Positions 9,703 to 23,909 of a stretch of 64,000 bases of DNA are shown piece by piece. Origin of the DNA: Annona cherimola (Eukaryota; Streptophyta; Magnoliopsida; Magnoliales; Annonaceae); assembly GCA_030490835.1 (NCBI GenBank), contig CM059972.1, forward strand, positions 43,751,452 through 43,815,451, given 5' to 3'. A program made the position numbers and the translations under genes. Within the stretch, counting starts at the first letter, position 1; each line of letters begins with the position of its first letter. The notes beneath the pieces are model-generated. The model searched no databases, was not told the DNA's origin, and worked only from the letters and a program-made list of their open reading frames with translations.

Positions 9703-12700
9703 TGTGGCGCCCCAAACCCGAGCGTCACATCCTAAGCCTTACCTTAGGATCGTATTGATTGGTAAATGTGATCAGGATTGTTGCCCTGTCACACGGCGGG
9801 TTTTATCGGATATTTATCCCATTAATTATATTCACATAAAAGTTCACATAAAAGTTCAATTTTCCATATTTCCAACTCATGCATAACTAAGTCATTTCAA
9901 TCCATTCACCACATATACACAGCATGATGATCAAGCGACATTTTAGCATTTGCCTAAATCAAATGTCACTGCATGAATAACCATAGTCATCAATATAAAA
10001 CATTCAAATAGTTTACATCTATTCAACATGGATTATTCCAGAACACAAAAATATTAAAGTTTCTCCATGACTTTCTCTAGCTGGAACTTGCTCCTTCGCC
10101 ATTTCCTGTCTTTCACCTGTCTTTGGGTTTGGAAAACAAATCGTGAGTCGAAACTCAATAAGCAAGTTATTTGCATTTTACAGGCAAATCATTTCAGGCA
10201 ACATTTTTGCATTTAAAACCATATTGGAAAGCACATTATACCTTATCAAAAGGTATATCTTGAAAACATAAAATCTTGTACCCATCACGAGTACCATATG
10301 CATAATGTCATATAAAAATATGAACATAATCATCATAATTCCCTTAGGATGGAAGCTAGCCAGGCGACCATCCGTCCACGTCATCTCCCATTTCAGAGAG
10401 GGCGCCGCCGGCCTTGGGCCTGTTTTAAGTGACTTGGCCACACCAAGGGGAGACAATCGATCCGCTTCTACCCTTCAAGTGGACTTAGTACCTTGTGCAC
10501 ATGAACTTTTTCATAAATCCATCTTTAACATGTTAGCATGATTTTCAATCATAAACTTGGAATCACAACATTTTTCATAGTATTTATCAAAGGAGATTTC
10601 TCAAAGTCACATTGAAGTAAAAACAACATTTCAACACAATTTAACTAAGGAATGACCATCCTTAAACATATTAGAAATAATTTCCACAATTTCATCAAAC
10701 AAGTTAGAGCAAAAATTGCATTTATGAAAACAATTTAGAAATCCAAAATTTATTTAGAAAATTTGCTTGCTTACCTGTGTCTCTTAGCTTTTCGACTCTG
10801 CTTTTTCTTTGCCTTTGCCTACATGAGAATAATATATTTTTTTCATATATTTCTTTTCCTCATATCTCACTTAGTTTTCCAACCCATTTTATTCCCATAT
10901 ATCATTTATTTGACTTCACAAGTCATATAACACATTTTTACACATTTCATCGGCTAACGCATAACATATATAACCCATACATAGGGTATCCATTCATCCA
11001 CATAAAATTCATTCAATAATTATCATTTATAGATTCATTAACCTCAATTTGTCATTTATCAACCCTTTTCCAAAATACAGGTATTGGTGCTCCTTCTATG
11101 CACACATCGTCACTTTATACTTCATAAATGAATTTTTCAAAAATTTGAAATTAACCTCATGAAGTGCTAAACAGATATGTAATCATGAAATATATCATAT
11201 TTTCATGCATTTTTGCACAAAATCATATTTCATAAGTCATTCATTTCCCTTGCATATCTATCACTTCACATATGCCCATTTGGCAACATATATATAATGT
11301 ATTTCATAAAATTTTCTACGTCAGAAAATTAATCTATGTTCCAGCATGTTAATTACCCTTAATTACCACTGCATTTAGGATTTTTTAAGGGATTTAAATC
11401 CACTTACCATAGGTTTCCAAAACAGCAAGTTCGGAACCCGTTTTTCACCCATTTAACGTGTCTTTTGACACCTAACCTTGAGCAGTTGAATAAATCCGAA
11501 TTTTCAGCAAATAATTCTATTTTCCTAATCAAAATTTATGGAATTAACACATGTTTAGTGTTCATAAATTAAAACCTCTCAAAATAGCAAGTTGCTTACC
11601 CGTTTCGGGTTCCGTTTTCACTCCATTTATACATCGTTTCATAAATCCATAAAAAATCAGATTTGAGTTTATTTTCCCAAATCCTTTTGGGCATCAAAAA
11701 TACATTAACCCTAGGGTATTTTACCCTACATATCATTCACAAATCATGTAAACTCATTTCCATAGCATTTTTAACCTAAAAATGAAGATTTCGGGTCATA
11801 AACATCGCTTTACCTTCCATAGTTGCTAAAATTCATTCCTAAGCTCAAATCAACATATGTTATTCATTAAAAAATATTTAATAACCTAAAAATATTATCC
11901 ATATCAAACAGCAACTTGTCTTTAAGATTTAGGGTTTGTCAAGTTGAGTTTTCAACTCATATGTCATTGAAATCAACACTTCCATCATCTACAACATGGA
12001 AATTCATACATGTAACCTAATACCAATTCTATATTCATTCAAAGGCATATTAAATCATCATTTTAAGGATTCTTTAAACATCCATTTCATATTCAAATTT
12101 GAGAGTTTAAAACTCAAGTTAAACAACTCAAAACTACACATATACTTGGTTTAGTGCTAACTCAATTCTAATCACTAGGAGATGATTTCCTCCACAAATT
12201 CCCTTCTTTTTTTCTTGATTTTCTTCCTTCTCTTGCTGGCCAAAATAGACGTGAGTTGCTGCTGTTGCTTGGAGTGAAAATTCCAGCACTTAGCAATTTT
12301 TCCAACCCTCATCTCAAATGGACGTGCATGGATTTTATAAGCTGGATTTTTTTCAGCTGTGGGCCCCACTTATTGGTGCATTTTCCACACATTAAATGGT
12401 CACTTATCCTCCTCATGTGTTGGAAAATTCTCAGCCAAGTAAAATGGGTTTTTACCATTTTTTAAAAATCCAAAAACTGCATTAATCCAAGACCGTCCAA
12501 ATTGTCCAGCCATCACGTCCCTTGCTGCCCATTTTTCCAGAAATTTTTCATTTTTTTTCAACCCTAATTTAAGGGTAAATTATACACTTAATTACCCTTT
12601 AATTTATGTATTAATTTGGAGTAAAAAATTTAACAAAATGGTAGCAAACCAGCATATCGAATCACATTTTTCATCCCTATATGTTGTCCACGTTTTTTCT

Positions 12701-13668
12701 CCGATACATCTGTAGTTTATAATTTTTATTGCTGGAAATTTTCATGATTGAATGCATATATTTGTGTCCCTACATGTCAGCAACATAAGTACATATTTTA
12801 AAAATAAAAAAAATCAAAATATGCAGCGAGAGCAGCCCATGAACGTCCCTTCTTGCCACCTTGCCTATGCTTAGGTTGCTCACTTTATAGCTTCATCATG
12901 ATAAACCTTTATTGTTGGGATTTTATTTGGATTTTATCATTTCATATTAATACATAAAATACCTTAGAAATGGGCTGCATTTGACACCTCAACTCTCATT
13001 AAAATCATGCAATTATGCATTGTACTCTAGCATTAAATGAAGGGTACTTTTGAGGTGCATTAGTCAACCATGCTCACCTTTTTCAATGCAGGAATTTTTC
13101 CAATATTTTTACCTTAATACAAACCTTCAAAAATAAACATCTCATAATTTCATTCAACCGTTTCAAATTTCATCTCAATCCGATTTTCCTAGCTCCCGTT
13201 ATAGCCGTTTAAAATTAACAGTTGAAATTGAAATATGATCAATAAATCATTATACTCATTTCATCAATAATTTTCATAACCCAATAATTCCATATTACCA
13301 AGCCCAACATCATTAATTTTTATTTCAAATTTCACTTGAATCCGCCTTACAGGCGTTGAGTTATGAATTTTCTAGTATTTTTCCATTAAACTTGTCAATT
13401 ATCACACCAATGCTCATAATTCATTTTGAATAATGGAAAATGATTATTCATGATATATTGGTGCATTTTAATCACCAACAAATTATTCTAATACCATTGT
13501 CCCATATCAGCTCATACTGATCACTTGAATCATCATTGCTAATCCTTAGCCCTGATTGCCATAATTTAGCAAATCATAAAAACATCCAAAAACTCTATTT
13601 AATCATATATAAGTCACATGTACATGTTCAATGCACACATTGAATCCTCCTTAAGTTGGGGTTTCACA
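9703..13668 (-). repeat. Long Gypsy LTR (3' LTR of a truncated element)
   Basis: Plus-strand ends are TGTGGCGCCCC (9703) and GGTTTCACA (13668), so the minus strand runs TGTGAAACC...GGCGCCACA. It is about 3.97 kb and shares the terminal block ttggtaaatgtga...ttgccctg...cggcggg with the LTRs at 15312, 37901 and 38037. A TATA-like TATAAAA on the minus strand sits at 12339-12333. The element interior (purine tract, 3' noncoding region, gag) follows on the right, so this is a 3' LTR. It abuts the plus-strand gag fragment, with cagag immediately to its left; the matching right-hand duplication is not found. A GC-rich block lies at about 10340-10460. Small ORFs inside are not genes. Confidence 0.75.
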
Positions 13669-13682
13669 ATCCTCCCCCCTTA
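13669..13682 (-). other. Polypurine tract next to the 9703-13668 LTR
   Basis: The minus strand reads TAAGGGGGGAGGAT immediately before the LTR start TGTGAAACC. The same arrangement in the opposite orientation is at 15297-15311. Confidence 0.75.
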
Positions 13683-14163
13683 TAACAGGTTTCGTCCGAA
13701 ACCATCTATTCTTTAATTAATCGGGTATTTCCTTCTATTTTTTTCTCTTAGTTCCCAAATATTCTTGCTTTTAGAATACTTGTTCCATTGAACATCAACA
13801 TTTTTAATTTTCTATTCCAAAGCTTCTATACTTTATGATCTAGGATTCTTATCCTAATCAATCATATCATCCCTATTTAATTAACCATAGCTATCCTGCA
13901 TATAGAGAATTCTACCTGTTGGTTTCCTCTACAGGTAGTGCATGCGTGGTTACATATTGGCAATTTATGATTAAATAATTATCATCAAAATCAAACAAGA
14001 CCATTGCCAAACTTTTTAAAATTTAATCCATACCTGTAACCACTTCATCCTCTTGCTCCTGTGACTCCATTTGAGTTAGAGCATGCACACGTACTGGGTT
14101 CGTAGAGGTTGCCGGTCGGTTAGCTGTTCCCGTTAACCTTGGCGGTGCGGCTTCTCCACGTCC

Positions 14164-14872
<709 letters not shown>

Positions 14873-15311
14873 GAAACTAAGGAAGAAATGGTTACAGGTA
14901 TGATTTAAATTTTAGGAAATTCATTATTTAATTTAGATGTTACAAATTCATACCAATACGTAATCACACACGCACTATGGGTAGAGGAAACCAGTAGTAA
15001 CATGAAATCCCCAGGATATAAAATGGCAAGTAAAGAACCAAGTATGCAAGGCATGATAAGCATGATGATATTTAATCCTATGATTGAAATTGAGGCTAAA
15101 TAAATGGGGTGCAATGATGAAGGAAATTGTTTGAAAACCCAATACATTTAAAGATAGGCAAAAAGAAGGATTTCCTCCATATGAATTAGCGAAAGCCAGA
15201 AAAGGATAATATGCTTTTGAATATAGATGTCTAATTACGCAGAAAAAATGTAATAAAATATTTAAAGAGCAACAGGTTTCGAGACGAAACCTATTGTAAG
15301 GGGGGGAGGAT
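14873..15311 (+). mobile_element. 3' noncoding interior of a plus-strand Gypsy element, with purine tract
   Basis: This stretch matches the reverse complement of the region between 13669 and about 14100 (for example, the GTAGAGGAAACCAG block near 14985 against its complement near 13925). It ends in the purine tract TAAGGGGGGGAGGATT (to 15311), directly followed by an LTR start. Small ORFs in it have no recognisable product. Confidence 0.65.
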
Positions 15312-17993
15312 TGTGAAACCTCGACAATATACGCGTCATTTCGACAATTGTAACCCTAGATTCTTTTATAATTATTGAAAATTCATGAATTATATTGATA
15401 GATATGTGTATTAGAGATTGAAATAATGCAATTAGGAATTTAACCCCGTGAATAGTGCCCATGAATAGTAAATGTGAATAGTAACCGGGGATTAAGACAC
15501 GTGATTTAGAGTTAATCACTTGGATTAACCTAATCACAAAAAGATAAAATAGAGATTTAATTACTACAAGACAAAATAGCAATTCTTTTTTATATTTTAA
15601 TCAAGTTTTGGATTTTTGTGGAAAAATAAAGAAAAATTCATAAGTTGCAATCCGGGCGTCGGAATTTGATGAAATTTTTTATGGATGGTTAAAAATTCAT
15701 GATGGACATGATGAATGGGTTAAGATGTGATGAAAATCACAAATCAAGGGTCAAGATGGAACGTCAAAAGAAGATAAAAAAAAAGTAGCCAACGTTTAAT
15801 TAATTCCACTTTTGACTTTTTAATAAAATAAATAATCAAAAAACAAAAAAAATGAAAAGAAGCTGCAATGGCAGGGACTTGCAGGCTAATGGTGGCTGAG
15901 CATTTGACCAAATCAATGATTTAAGGTCATGATCATCATATACCAATGGCTAGGATTAATTTAGCCTAAATTAAATAATTTTAAAAATAAAAAATAGGTA
16001 AAAAATAGGGATTCATAGGGGGGCTGGAGCAGGCCTAGGTGGCAGCACAGGGCTCAAAGCATTTTTCAAAATTAAAAAAAATACCAATTTATAATTAAAT
16101 ACCTCAAAACTAGGGGTAAATTCCAAATTCTTGAAAAATGCAACCCTATAAATAGGGCAGCAGGGTGAACTTCCAAGGCCATCAAAAACCAGCTCCATTT
16201 GAGCCATTCCAAGTCCCCAAATTATCCCACACGTCCAAGGAAAGAAAGAAGTAAGTTTGAGAGAGAAAATGTGAGAAAAAGAGGCCTATCTCCACTTCGG
16301 GTAAGTGATTTCTACCTAAATTTTTTTTAGATGTTAAGTAGGGTAAAAATATGCTTAGATAATTCCTAAGCATCAGAAAATAAGTATAGATATAATGCTT
16401 AATTGAAATCATGCCGAAACATCAAAGATTTGGAGCGAAAATAAAGCATTCGGGAAGATAACATATGATATGTGAAAATAATGCTCCAAAATTGATAAAC
16501 GATGATTTGGGATGAATAAATATGATGTTGGGATGATGATATATTAATTTCATAATTTTTGGAATTAAGGATTATGCTTAAGTGAATTTATGTTGATTTT
16601 TAGTATATGGAGAAAGTGATTTTTTTAGCCAAGTAAATGATGGTAAATTCAAGATTTATGAATTTTTCCATGATTTACTAAGCATAAGCTATGTCATGGT
16701 ATTTTTTATTTTTGAAAAAAATGTCAATTTTTGGAACCCATGAATAGTAACCACGGATGAACACTAACTACTACAGTAACTGCTACAGTAAACAGCGTGA
16801 TTTCGGAGAAAATTTGAGATTTATTTTTATATTTTTTGAGGATATATGGATGGAATTTTTAAAGAATTTATGGATAAGAATTCATATAAATGAGTAATGA
16901 CCAAGTATCTTTATAAGATTAACCTCTATAGAAATGAGGTAATGAATGATTATAAAGCATGTATGGGAAGCGAACTAAGACATGGAATGATATAAATAGA
17001 ATATCATTTTTCCATATATAGGAAAATAAAAGGAAAATGACAAGGACTCGGACTGAGGAGGTAAGCAAGCTATATGCTTTCTAAAATATTTCTAAATTAT
17101 TGCAAATTGTTTGATTACGTATTTTATGAATTATATTTAAGGATGACCATTCCTATAATGCTTTACATGAAATGATTGCTAATTGCTTGTTAAATTACTT
17201 TCTAAATGATTTATCAAGTTTTATGGAGTATTTCATGTCGGCATATGTATGTATGAACATAATGCACAAGGAAGAGGCTTTGGTGGAGGTAGTAAGCGGA
17301 TCAGAGGGTCCCCCTTCACTATTGGCAAGTCGCAAGGGCTGTGTGCCGGCAGTGTCCTCCCAGAGGTTGGGGGCATAAGGAAGGTCATGAATGAATGAAT
17401 GCATTGCATTCTTATGAAATGCATGAAAAGGTTTCTATCCCATTGGTAATTCATCACTTGGTAAGTGTCTCCTACCAAATGGGGAGAAATGCATTTGAAT
17501 GTAAGGAAAATGTTTACTTGCCAAAAGAAAAAGGCTTGCTTACTGAGTATTATTACTCATATGTGTTTTCAAAATGATAAACAGGCTATGGAGCTGACTC
17601 TTAAAGGATGCCAGGTAGAAATGGCCTGCAAATTTAATTGTAGTTATATGTATGCATCCAAAGGGACAAATGTATGATAATCATGTTGAAGACATGTTTT
17701 ATGGATATTACAGACATGATTGTACTTACGTGAATTTTTTCAATAAAAAAAAGTTATGAATGGTTTTATGATGATATGAATGAGTTTATTATGAATTGAA
17801 TGGTTTATGATGATATGGATGAGTTTATTATAAATATAGTGTATGCTTAAGTGATGAATGAAAAGAAAAAAAATTAGACGATATCAAATTAAGAACTCGC
17901 CACGTGATAAGGGCAATAATCCTGACTCATATTTACCAATCGACAAGATCCCGGAGTAAGGACAAATGTGACGCCTCGGTTCGGGGCGTTACT
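15312..17993 (+). repeat. Gypsy LTR, plus orientation
   Basis: It starts TGTGAAACC right after a purine tract and ends near ggggcgttacta, a mutated form of the family end GGGGCGCCACA. It is about 2.7 kb, shorter than its relatives. It has a clear TATA box at 16147-16154 with likely R/U5 sequence downstream, and a GC-rich block at about 17290-17375. The end block (17880-17990) is the reverse of the 9703 end. Confidence 0.7.
16147..16154 (+). promoter_or_regulatory. TATA box of the 15312-17993 LTR
   Basis: TATAAATA in an otherwise CCC/GGG-flanked context (aaccc-TATAAATA-gggcag), in the middle of an LTR as expected for the U3/R promoter. Transcription would start about 30 bases downstream. Activity is not known. 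Confidence 0.5.
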
Positions 17994-20900
17994 AGTTGGA
18001 ATATCTTTTGCAATTATTTTAGGATAATTTAAGAAACAAAATCATTTAGAAAAATTTTTCTTGCTTACCTTGATCACGTGAGCTTTTCGGATCTACCTTT
18101 TCTTTGCCTTTGCCTATACATGTAAGAATAACATAGCATTCATGTAAATTCTATTTGCTTGCATTAAACTTAGTTTTCCAACTCATTTTCATTAATATTC
18201 ATAACCCACTTGAATTCCAAGTCGGGTGTACATACACAACATACTTATGCAACAAATCATTCATTACATCACATATTCAATTCCCATATTTAGGGTAACA
18301 TTCATATATATCATATCACATTCATTAGCCATCCATTAGACACTATATGAAGTAATAAACCTCCAACTTATCATTTTTCACTTATTTTTCATAATTTACT
18401 CATTGTGCTCATTTTTAAGCACTTAGTTGATATCATAACCCTCATATATCAATCTCAAATTTTGGGGTTATCCAAATAGCAACATAATTCAAGTGTTTCA
18501 ATCATATTTTTATGCATTTTTGTATTTTAGCAATTCTTATAAACCATTTATCATTTTCTCATACTTGTCTCTTCATATATGTTCATTTCATAACACATAA
18601 TTCATGTGTTTCTTAAAATTTTTCAAATCAGCAACTTGGCTTCTAATTCAGTATGATTATACACCTTAATTAACACTTTATTTAGTGTATTTTTACGGAT
18701 TTTTAATCCACCAATTACAGGGTTCCAAAACAGCAACTTTGGGACCCTTTATACACTTTCAATGTCCTTTTTGATACTTATCTCTAAACAGATTTTTAAT
18801 CAGTGAATTTCAGCAATTAATCACACTTTTCTTAACCCAAATTCAGGGTATTATCACATACTTAAAGTCCATATATTGGTTGCTTACAAAACAGCAACTT
18901 CTCATGCATGTAGGGTACCCTTTCTACACTACTTTGGACGTCCACATGTATACTCCCTAAAAATTAGATTTAGGGTAATCCTTGCTAAGAACTTTTGAAC
19001 ATCCAAAGTATCCTAGGTTTAGAGTATTTTACCCTCTAAATCATCCATAATTCATTTAAGCTAATTCATGTATCATTTTCAATATCAAAACATGGAAATC
19101 AGGTCATATGTGTAACCCTAATTCATCTTCTTTCTAAAATTCATAACTCATGCTTAAATCAACATATATAATACATCTAAACATGAATCATCGTGCAATA
19201 ATAATATCAATTTGAAACAGCAACATTATGTATGAATTTAAGCAAGTTTCAGCTAGGTTTATGAACTCATAATCAACCCTAATCACCATTTTCTTACTCT
19301 TGAACCTTTGATTGCATACTGTCATTAAATCCTCATTCAATACCCTAATTAAGGGCATCATAAATCCTCCTTTAAGGGTTCATTATGAGTCATATTCATG
19401 ACTCATAAATCGAGTTAGAAAAACTAGATTTAAATGATTCAAACTTAAGAGTGCACTTACTTGAATGGAGTCATAGTTAAACCTAACTTTTATAGCTTAT
19501 TTCCTTTGCTTCTTTTCTCTTTTTCTGTCCCTTTTTCTGTCCTTTTTCTTGGCTTTTCCCTTGCTTGATATGGATGTGCACAAGCTGCTAGAATGAGGGC
19601 TTTTACTCCTTGAAATTTTCTATCTCAAAATCACATATGCTTATGGACGTCCCCCTTAAGTAATTGCTGGATTTTTCAGCTTTGTGGGGCCCGTTTTGTA
19701 CATGATTTGAGGTTATTTTAATACTTATTTATCCCTCTTGCTGACATGGCAAAATGTGCTCCAAGTACATCACAATTTACCTAAATAAAAATTCATCAAT
19801 TATCCAAAGCATTAATAATCACCATGCTGTCCACCTAAGCACGTCCAATTCAGCTGTTGTTTGCCATTTTTTTCCACAAATTAGTAGCCTTAATTAATGG
19901 GTATTTATGCACCCTAACTAATATACTACTTAGGTACACATTTATCATTTTAAAAAAATCAAGAAAAAATCCAAATGGCCAGCCTTCGGACGTCCCATTT
20001 TGCAGCTCACCTTGCTGTCCATTTTTCAACCAGCTGCCAATTTGCAAGATTTTTCCACAAAATTCAGCTTTAATTTAATGGCCATTTAATCACCTAGAAA
20101 TTTATCTCAATTAGGGGTCAATTTAGCATAAATAAAAAATCAAAAAAATCCAAAAGTTTGCCATAACCGTCCACCTCTCTTCCATGCTCTAATGTTGTCC
20201 ACTTCATGATCATATCCAAATGGCCTTGATGTGATATTTTTGACCACTATTTTCTACCCCATTTAAATGCACATTTATTCACCTTGATCCCTAGATGACT
20301 TAGGTATATATTTTATTTTTAAACAAAATCACTAAAGTCCAAATTAGCCCCCTGCTTGGATGTCCCATGTGTGCCACCCATGCTACTCTCTCTTGAGCTA
20401 GTGTATTAGCTCCTTAATCACCATTTATTCCTCAAATATTTTCATGGATTTTTTTCATTTTTAGTAATTCACAAAATACCCTACAATTTACCCCCTTTTG
20501 ACACATCATTTATGTATTTAATTATTTACTTAATCACTTTAACTTTAACATAAATGCATGTTACTTTAAGGGGTGCAAAAGTCAAAAGAGGTAATCCCAT
20601 TTTTGTGCAGGCGTAATCCCATCAGCATTATCTTGATCAAATCCTTTCATAGCCTTGATCTCATAATTTTAACCGTTCATTTCAAATTTAATGTCAATCC
20701 GACTTTTCTAGCTCAAGATATGATCATTTGATGTCATCCTTAGATTTTGTATGGTTATACACGATTTTCACCCTAATTTCATTAATATTTTCATAATATA
20801 ACTTTTCCATAAGGTTAAGTACGAAATTATGTGCTTTCCTTTCAATTTTCATCTTAATCCGCCTTATAAGCGTCAAGTTGTGAATTTTCTAACATACTCC

Positions 20901-21178
20901 AACTTAGCTCTATAATTAGCCTCCTAATTTTCATTAATCACATTATGAAAATTAATTAATTTCTCATGGAACACTAATACTTTTTAATCCTCATTAGGCC
21001 ACTTTAATCATATTAACCCACATTGACTTATAATGATTAATTTAAGCATCATTCATAACCACTGACCTAATTGCAACAAAGCATCAAAATTGCAAATAAA
21101 TCATTCATAATTCAATCAAATCATACATGAATCATTTAAATGCATATACATGAATCCTATGTAGGTCAGGGTTTCACA
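17994..21178 (-). repeat. Left-truncated Gypsy LTR, minus orientation
   Basis: The right end GGTTTCACA at 21178 is the LTR start on the minus strand. Homology to 9703-13668 begins only at the level of about 10660 (shared CTTTTTCTTTGCCTTTGCCTA block at 10800 and 18105), so roughly 0.9-1 kb of the left end is missing at the junction with the preceding LTR. A minus-strand TATAAAA lies at 19494-19488. Confidence 0.7.
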
Positions 21179-21452
21179 TGAATATTATGAAGTTTTACGT
21201 TATATGATGAAAATGATGGTAGAAAATAAATGTTGAATATATAAAACAGGGCTTGATGATGGCTAAGATGGGCAAATTGGTGTAAAAAATGATTAAGTGC
21301 TATAAGATGAACTCCTATGCAGTAAATTATAAATATATTTTCATGATATATATTCGTCGTGGGACAGGGCAACAATCTTACTCACATTTATCAATCAATG
21401 AACAATCCCGGAGTAAAGGCTCATGTTGCGACCCTCGAGTTGGGGCGCCACA
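21179..21452 (+). repeat. 3' end fragment of a Gypsy LTR, plus orientation
   Basis: It ends with the family terminus (cagggcaacaatcttactcac..., then TTGGGGCGCCACA at 21452). The 5' part of this LTR is missing; the fragment abuts the start of a minus-strand LTR. The arrangement suggests that the neighbouring minus LTR once inserted here and that sequence was then deleted. Confidence 0.65.
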
Positions 21453-21955
21453 GCATACTTTTTGAGTTTTTGTTAAACACCATATGAAAATTTCAAATTC
21501 AAAAACATTAAAATTCTGAAAATAAAATAAAATACTAAAAAGAAACTAATACTCCCTTAACAATAATCTTGGATTGTCTACCAAGCAGCACTTAATTTAA
21601 CATTTTTAACCAGACTGATTGAAATTACATTGACTAATATCCAATCTTTCAAAAACAAGTTCATATGAATCTTTCTCTAATTTTTGATCTAGCTTATTCA
21701 GTATACTTATGTCTCTTTCCTTGCACAAACTTGGATTAGCATCTTATGCGATATTTATCGACTCTTTTTATAGCATCATCTCGTGAGAGTCACCTGTTGT
21801 GTCAAAAATGTTATTAGTGACTAAGTAAAGATCTAAATAAAATGTGAGAGAATTTTTTAAAATAGATAAGTTAATTGTATAAGAAGATGTAAAGAGGTAT
21901 GAGAAATTTTTTCCTTTCCACTTACTAAACACTCCCTATTTTCTCAACATCCATC

Positions 21956-21956
<1 letters not shown>
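21453..21956 (-). mobile_element. Relic of Athila-like 3' noncoding region plus unassigned AT-rich DNA
   Basis: At 21569-21620 the sequence parallels 3673-3722 of the young element, including the hairpin (CTTGG-ATTGTCTA-CCAAG on the plus strand) and the following cagactga/cagacata block. The rest (about 21700-21956) shows no gene or named repeat to me. Confidence 0.5.

Positions 21957-21988
<32 letters not shown>
21957..21988. repeat. (AT)n microsatellite
   Basis: About 16 uninterrupted AT dinucleotides immediately left of a MITE boundary. Confidence 0.9.
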
Positions 21989-21992
<4 letters not shown>

Positions 21993-22234
21993 AATCCTTC
22001 AATACAACCGATTCCATGTAATTGATTGTGCTTTTTCATTTTTAAAAATTTTAATGTTTTTTGAATCCAAGCCATCTATCCTATTTTACTTCATTAATAT
22101 TTGTATAACACGAAAAATCATATTTAGGTTTGTATATAATCCACAATAAGTGTAAACACATCAGGTTGTTTATAATGATATTTTTAAGATTATCGATTTT
22201 AAAAGTTTTTAACTCACTTGGTTTTTTGTATATT
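21989..22234 (-). mobile_element. Truncated MITE copy, inverted relative to its neighbour
   Basis: Matches the reverse complement of about 22330-22580: TTCAATACAACCGATT at the outer end, then the blocks ccatctatcctattttact, tgtatataatccacaa and aagattatcgattttaaaag. Joined head to head with the next copy, it makes a ~245-bp imperfect inverted repeat. Confidence 0.65.
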
Positions 22235-22580
22235 TATATGAGAAATAATCCAATGTAATCCGTAGTAAGTTACAATCACTTGATTTTTTAATTTCTTTTG
22301 ATTGTTCATCCATGCATTATGTTTAAAACTATGTACTTAGCCTATACAAAAAACAAGTGAATTGAAAACTTTTAAAATCAATTATCTTAAAAATATCAAT
22401 ATAAACAACTTCATGTATTTACCGTTGTTGTGGATTTATATACAAATCTGAATAACATGATTTTTTATTATATGCAAGTATAAATGGAGTAAAATAGGAT
22501 GGATGGTTTGGATTAAAAAAAACATCAAAAACTTAACAAATAAAAAATACAACCAATTATATACTGTAATCAGTTGTATT
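22235..22580 (+). mobile_element. MITE copy with imperfect terminal inverted repeats
   Basis: About 346 bp, from ataatccaatgtaatccg to the end gtaatcagttgtattaaag. Homologous to 56525-56870 along its whole length. The ends are loosely complementary around CAATACAAC. Non-coding. Confidence 0.65.
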
Positions 22581-22594
22581 AAAGAAATAATCTA

Positions 22595-22925
22595 TATATG
22601 TAGCGGGAATTGATCTAGTGCATACAATTGCGCTATGCAGTACATTGTAAATGAGCCCCATTTGATCATAAAATCATAATCTATCTCATATTATATTTAA
22701 AATTATTTATTTTAGTGCATACTAATTTTCAGATAATTTTAATGTGTATATGCCCATCTAAAAAGGTCACGACATCAATGAAATAAAATAGTTTAATTTA
22801 AATAACAATTTTAAAGTTGTATTTTTCAACATCTAAACCATCCAGAACATAATTTTATGTAGATAAATAATTAGATAAATTATTAATATATTTAAATGTA
22901 TGTGGGCAGCAAACTGCACCATAGT
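22595..22925 (+). repeat. Unnamed repeat, second copy at 56885-57250
   Basis: Shares ordered blocks with 56885-57250: gcccatttgat(c/t)ataaaat, atttattttagt, aaaatagttt(a/g)at and tttcaacatctaa. In both loci it directly follows the same MITE, so the two may form one larger unit of about 0.7 kb. Confidence 0.55.
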
Positions 22926-23301
22926 TACAACTCTAGATTGCATATTTGATTACGTACACTTACATATTACATGCTTTATTTAATTACTTTTCATAATCCA
23001 ATCCATTCACATTATAGAGCATATAAATTTAACCGTCCATCTCAATTTTCATATGAAAATAATTTGTATGAGTTACGATGTTGTCATTTAAAATTAATTC
23101 ATGAAATTTCATCCAATTTTGGTTGTATAAAAATCTTTTAAATATAATTTTCATGATCTAGTCCGTCTCTGTGTAGGGTATGCTAGAATGAACTTACTCT
23201 TAAGATTTCATGTAAAACTACCTTATATACATTGAAATATAAATTTAATAAGAAATTAATTGAAAAATATACAAAATGTGAAAGGCTTGTTGGACGTGCT
23301 A
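22926..23301. other. Intergenic, nothing recognised
   Basis: AT-rich sequence with no convincing ORF, repeat boundary or RNA gene. Confidence 0.5.
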
Positions 23302-23309
23302 GGCTTGCA

Positions 23310-23901
23310 TAGGAGTGTTAACAGATCGAGTTGGGTTGGAGCCTAATCCTAATGCTAACCCATTTAAAATATCTCAACCCTAATCCGTTTATTAATCCGT
23401 TTAAAAACCTTGACCCTAACCCAGTTACGACCTATTTAATAAATAGGTTAGCGGGTTGTTAATGAGTTGTATAGCAGACGACCTGAAAGCCTAGACTCTA
23501 GCAGACGATGATCTCAGAAGAAGAGACAAGAGGATATTTTTGGCATAGGAGAAATAGAAATAGGGTAGTAATAGAAAAATGTAATTGCGGCCGCAACAGG
23601 AAAAAAAATTAGGGACGGGAGGAAGACTTAGAGAGGAAAAATAACTAAGGAGTTTACATTTATATATATAAAACTTTAGCGAGTTAAATGGGTTGAACGG
23701 GCTAAACGGGTTGAACAGGTTAAACGAGTTACTAAACGGGTTGACGGGTTGTAAAATTTCAACCTTAATCCATTTATTTAATTAAATGGTTAAATGGGTT
23801 AGCGGATCATAACCCATTTATTCAAAAATTTCAACCCAAAACCATTTATAAACAGGCTGGACGAGGGGTTGATGGGTTGACCATGACTATTAACACCCCT
23901 A
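23310..23901. mobile_element. Non-autonomous hAT-like element, 592 bp
   Basis: Ends TAGGAGTGTTAAC and, inverted, TAGGGGTGTTAAT. Flanked by the 8-bp duplication ggcttgca (23302-23309) and ggcctgca (23902-23909), 7 of 8 matching. Eight-base duplications and TAGGGGTG-type termini fit the hAT superfamily. The subterminal parts are full of AACCC/GGGTT units (gggttgaacgggctaaacgg), as in the related split copy at 28163-52090. No transposase. Confidence 0.8.
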
Positions 23902-23909
23902 GGCCTGCA

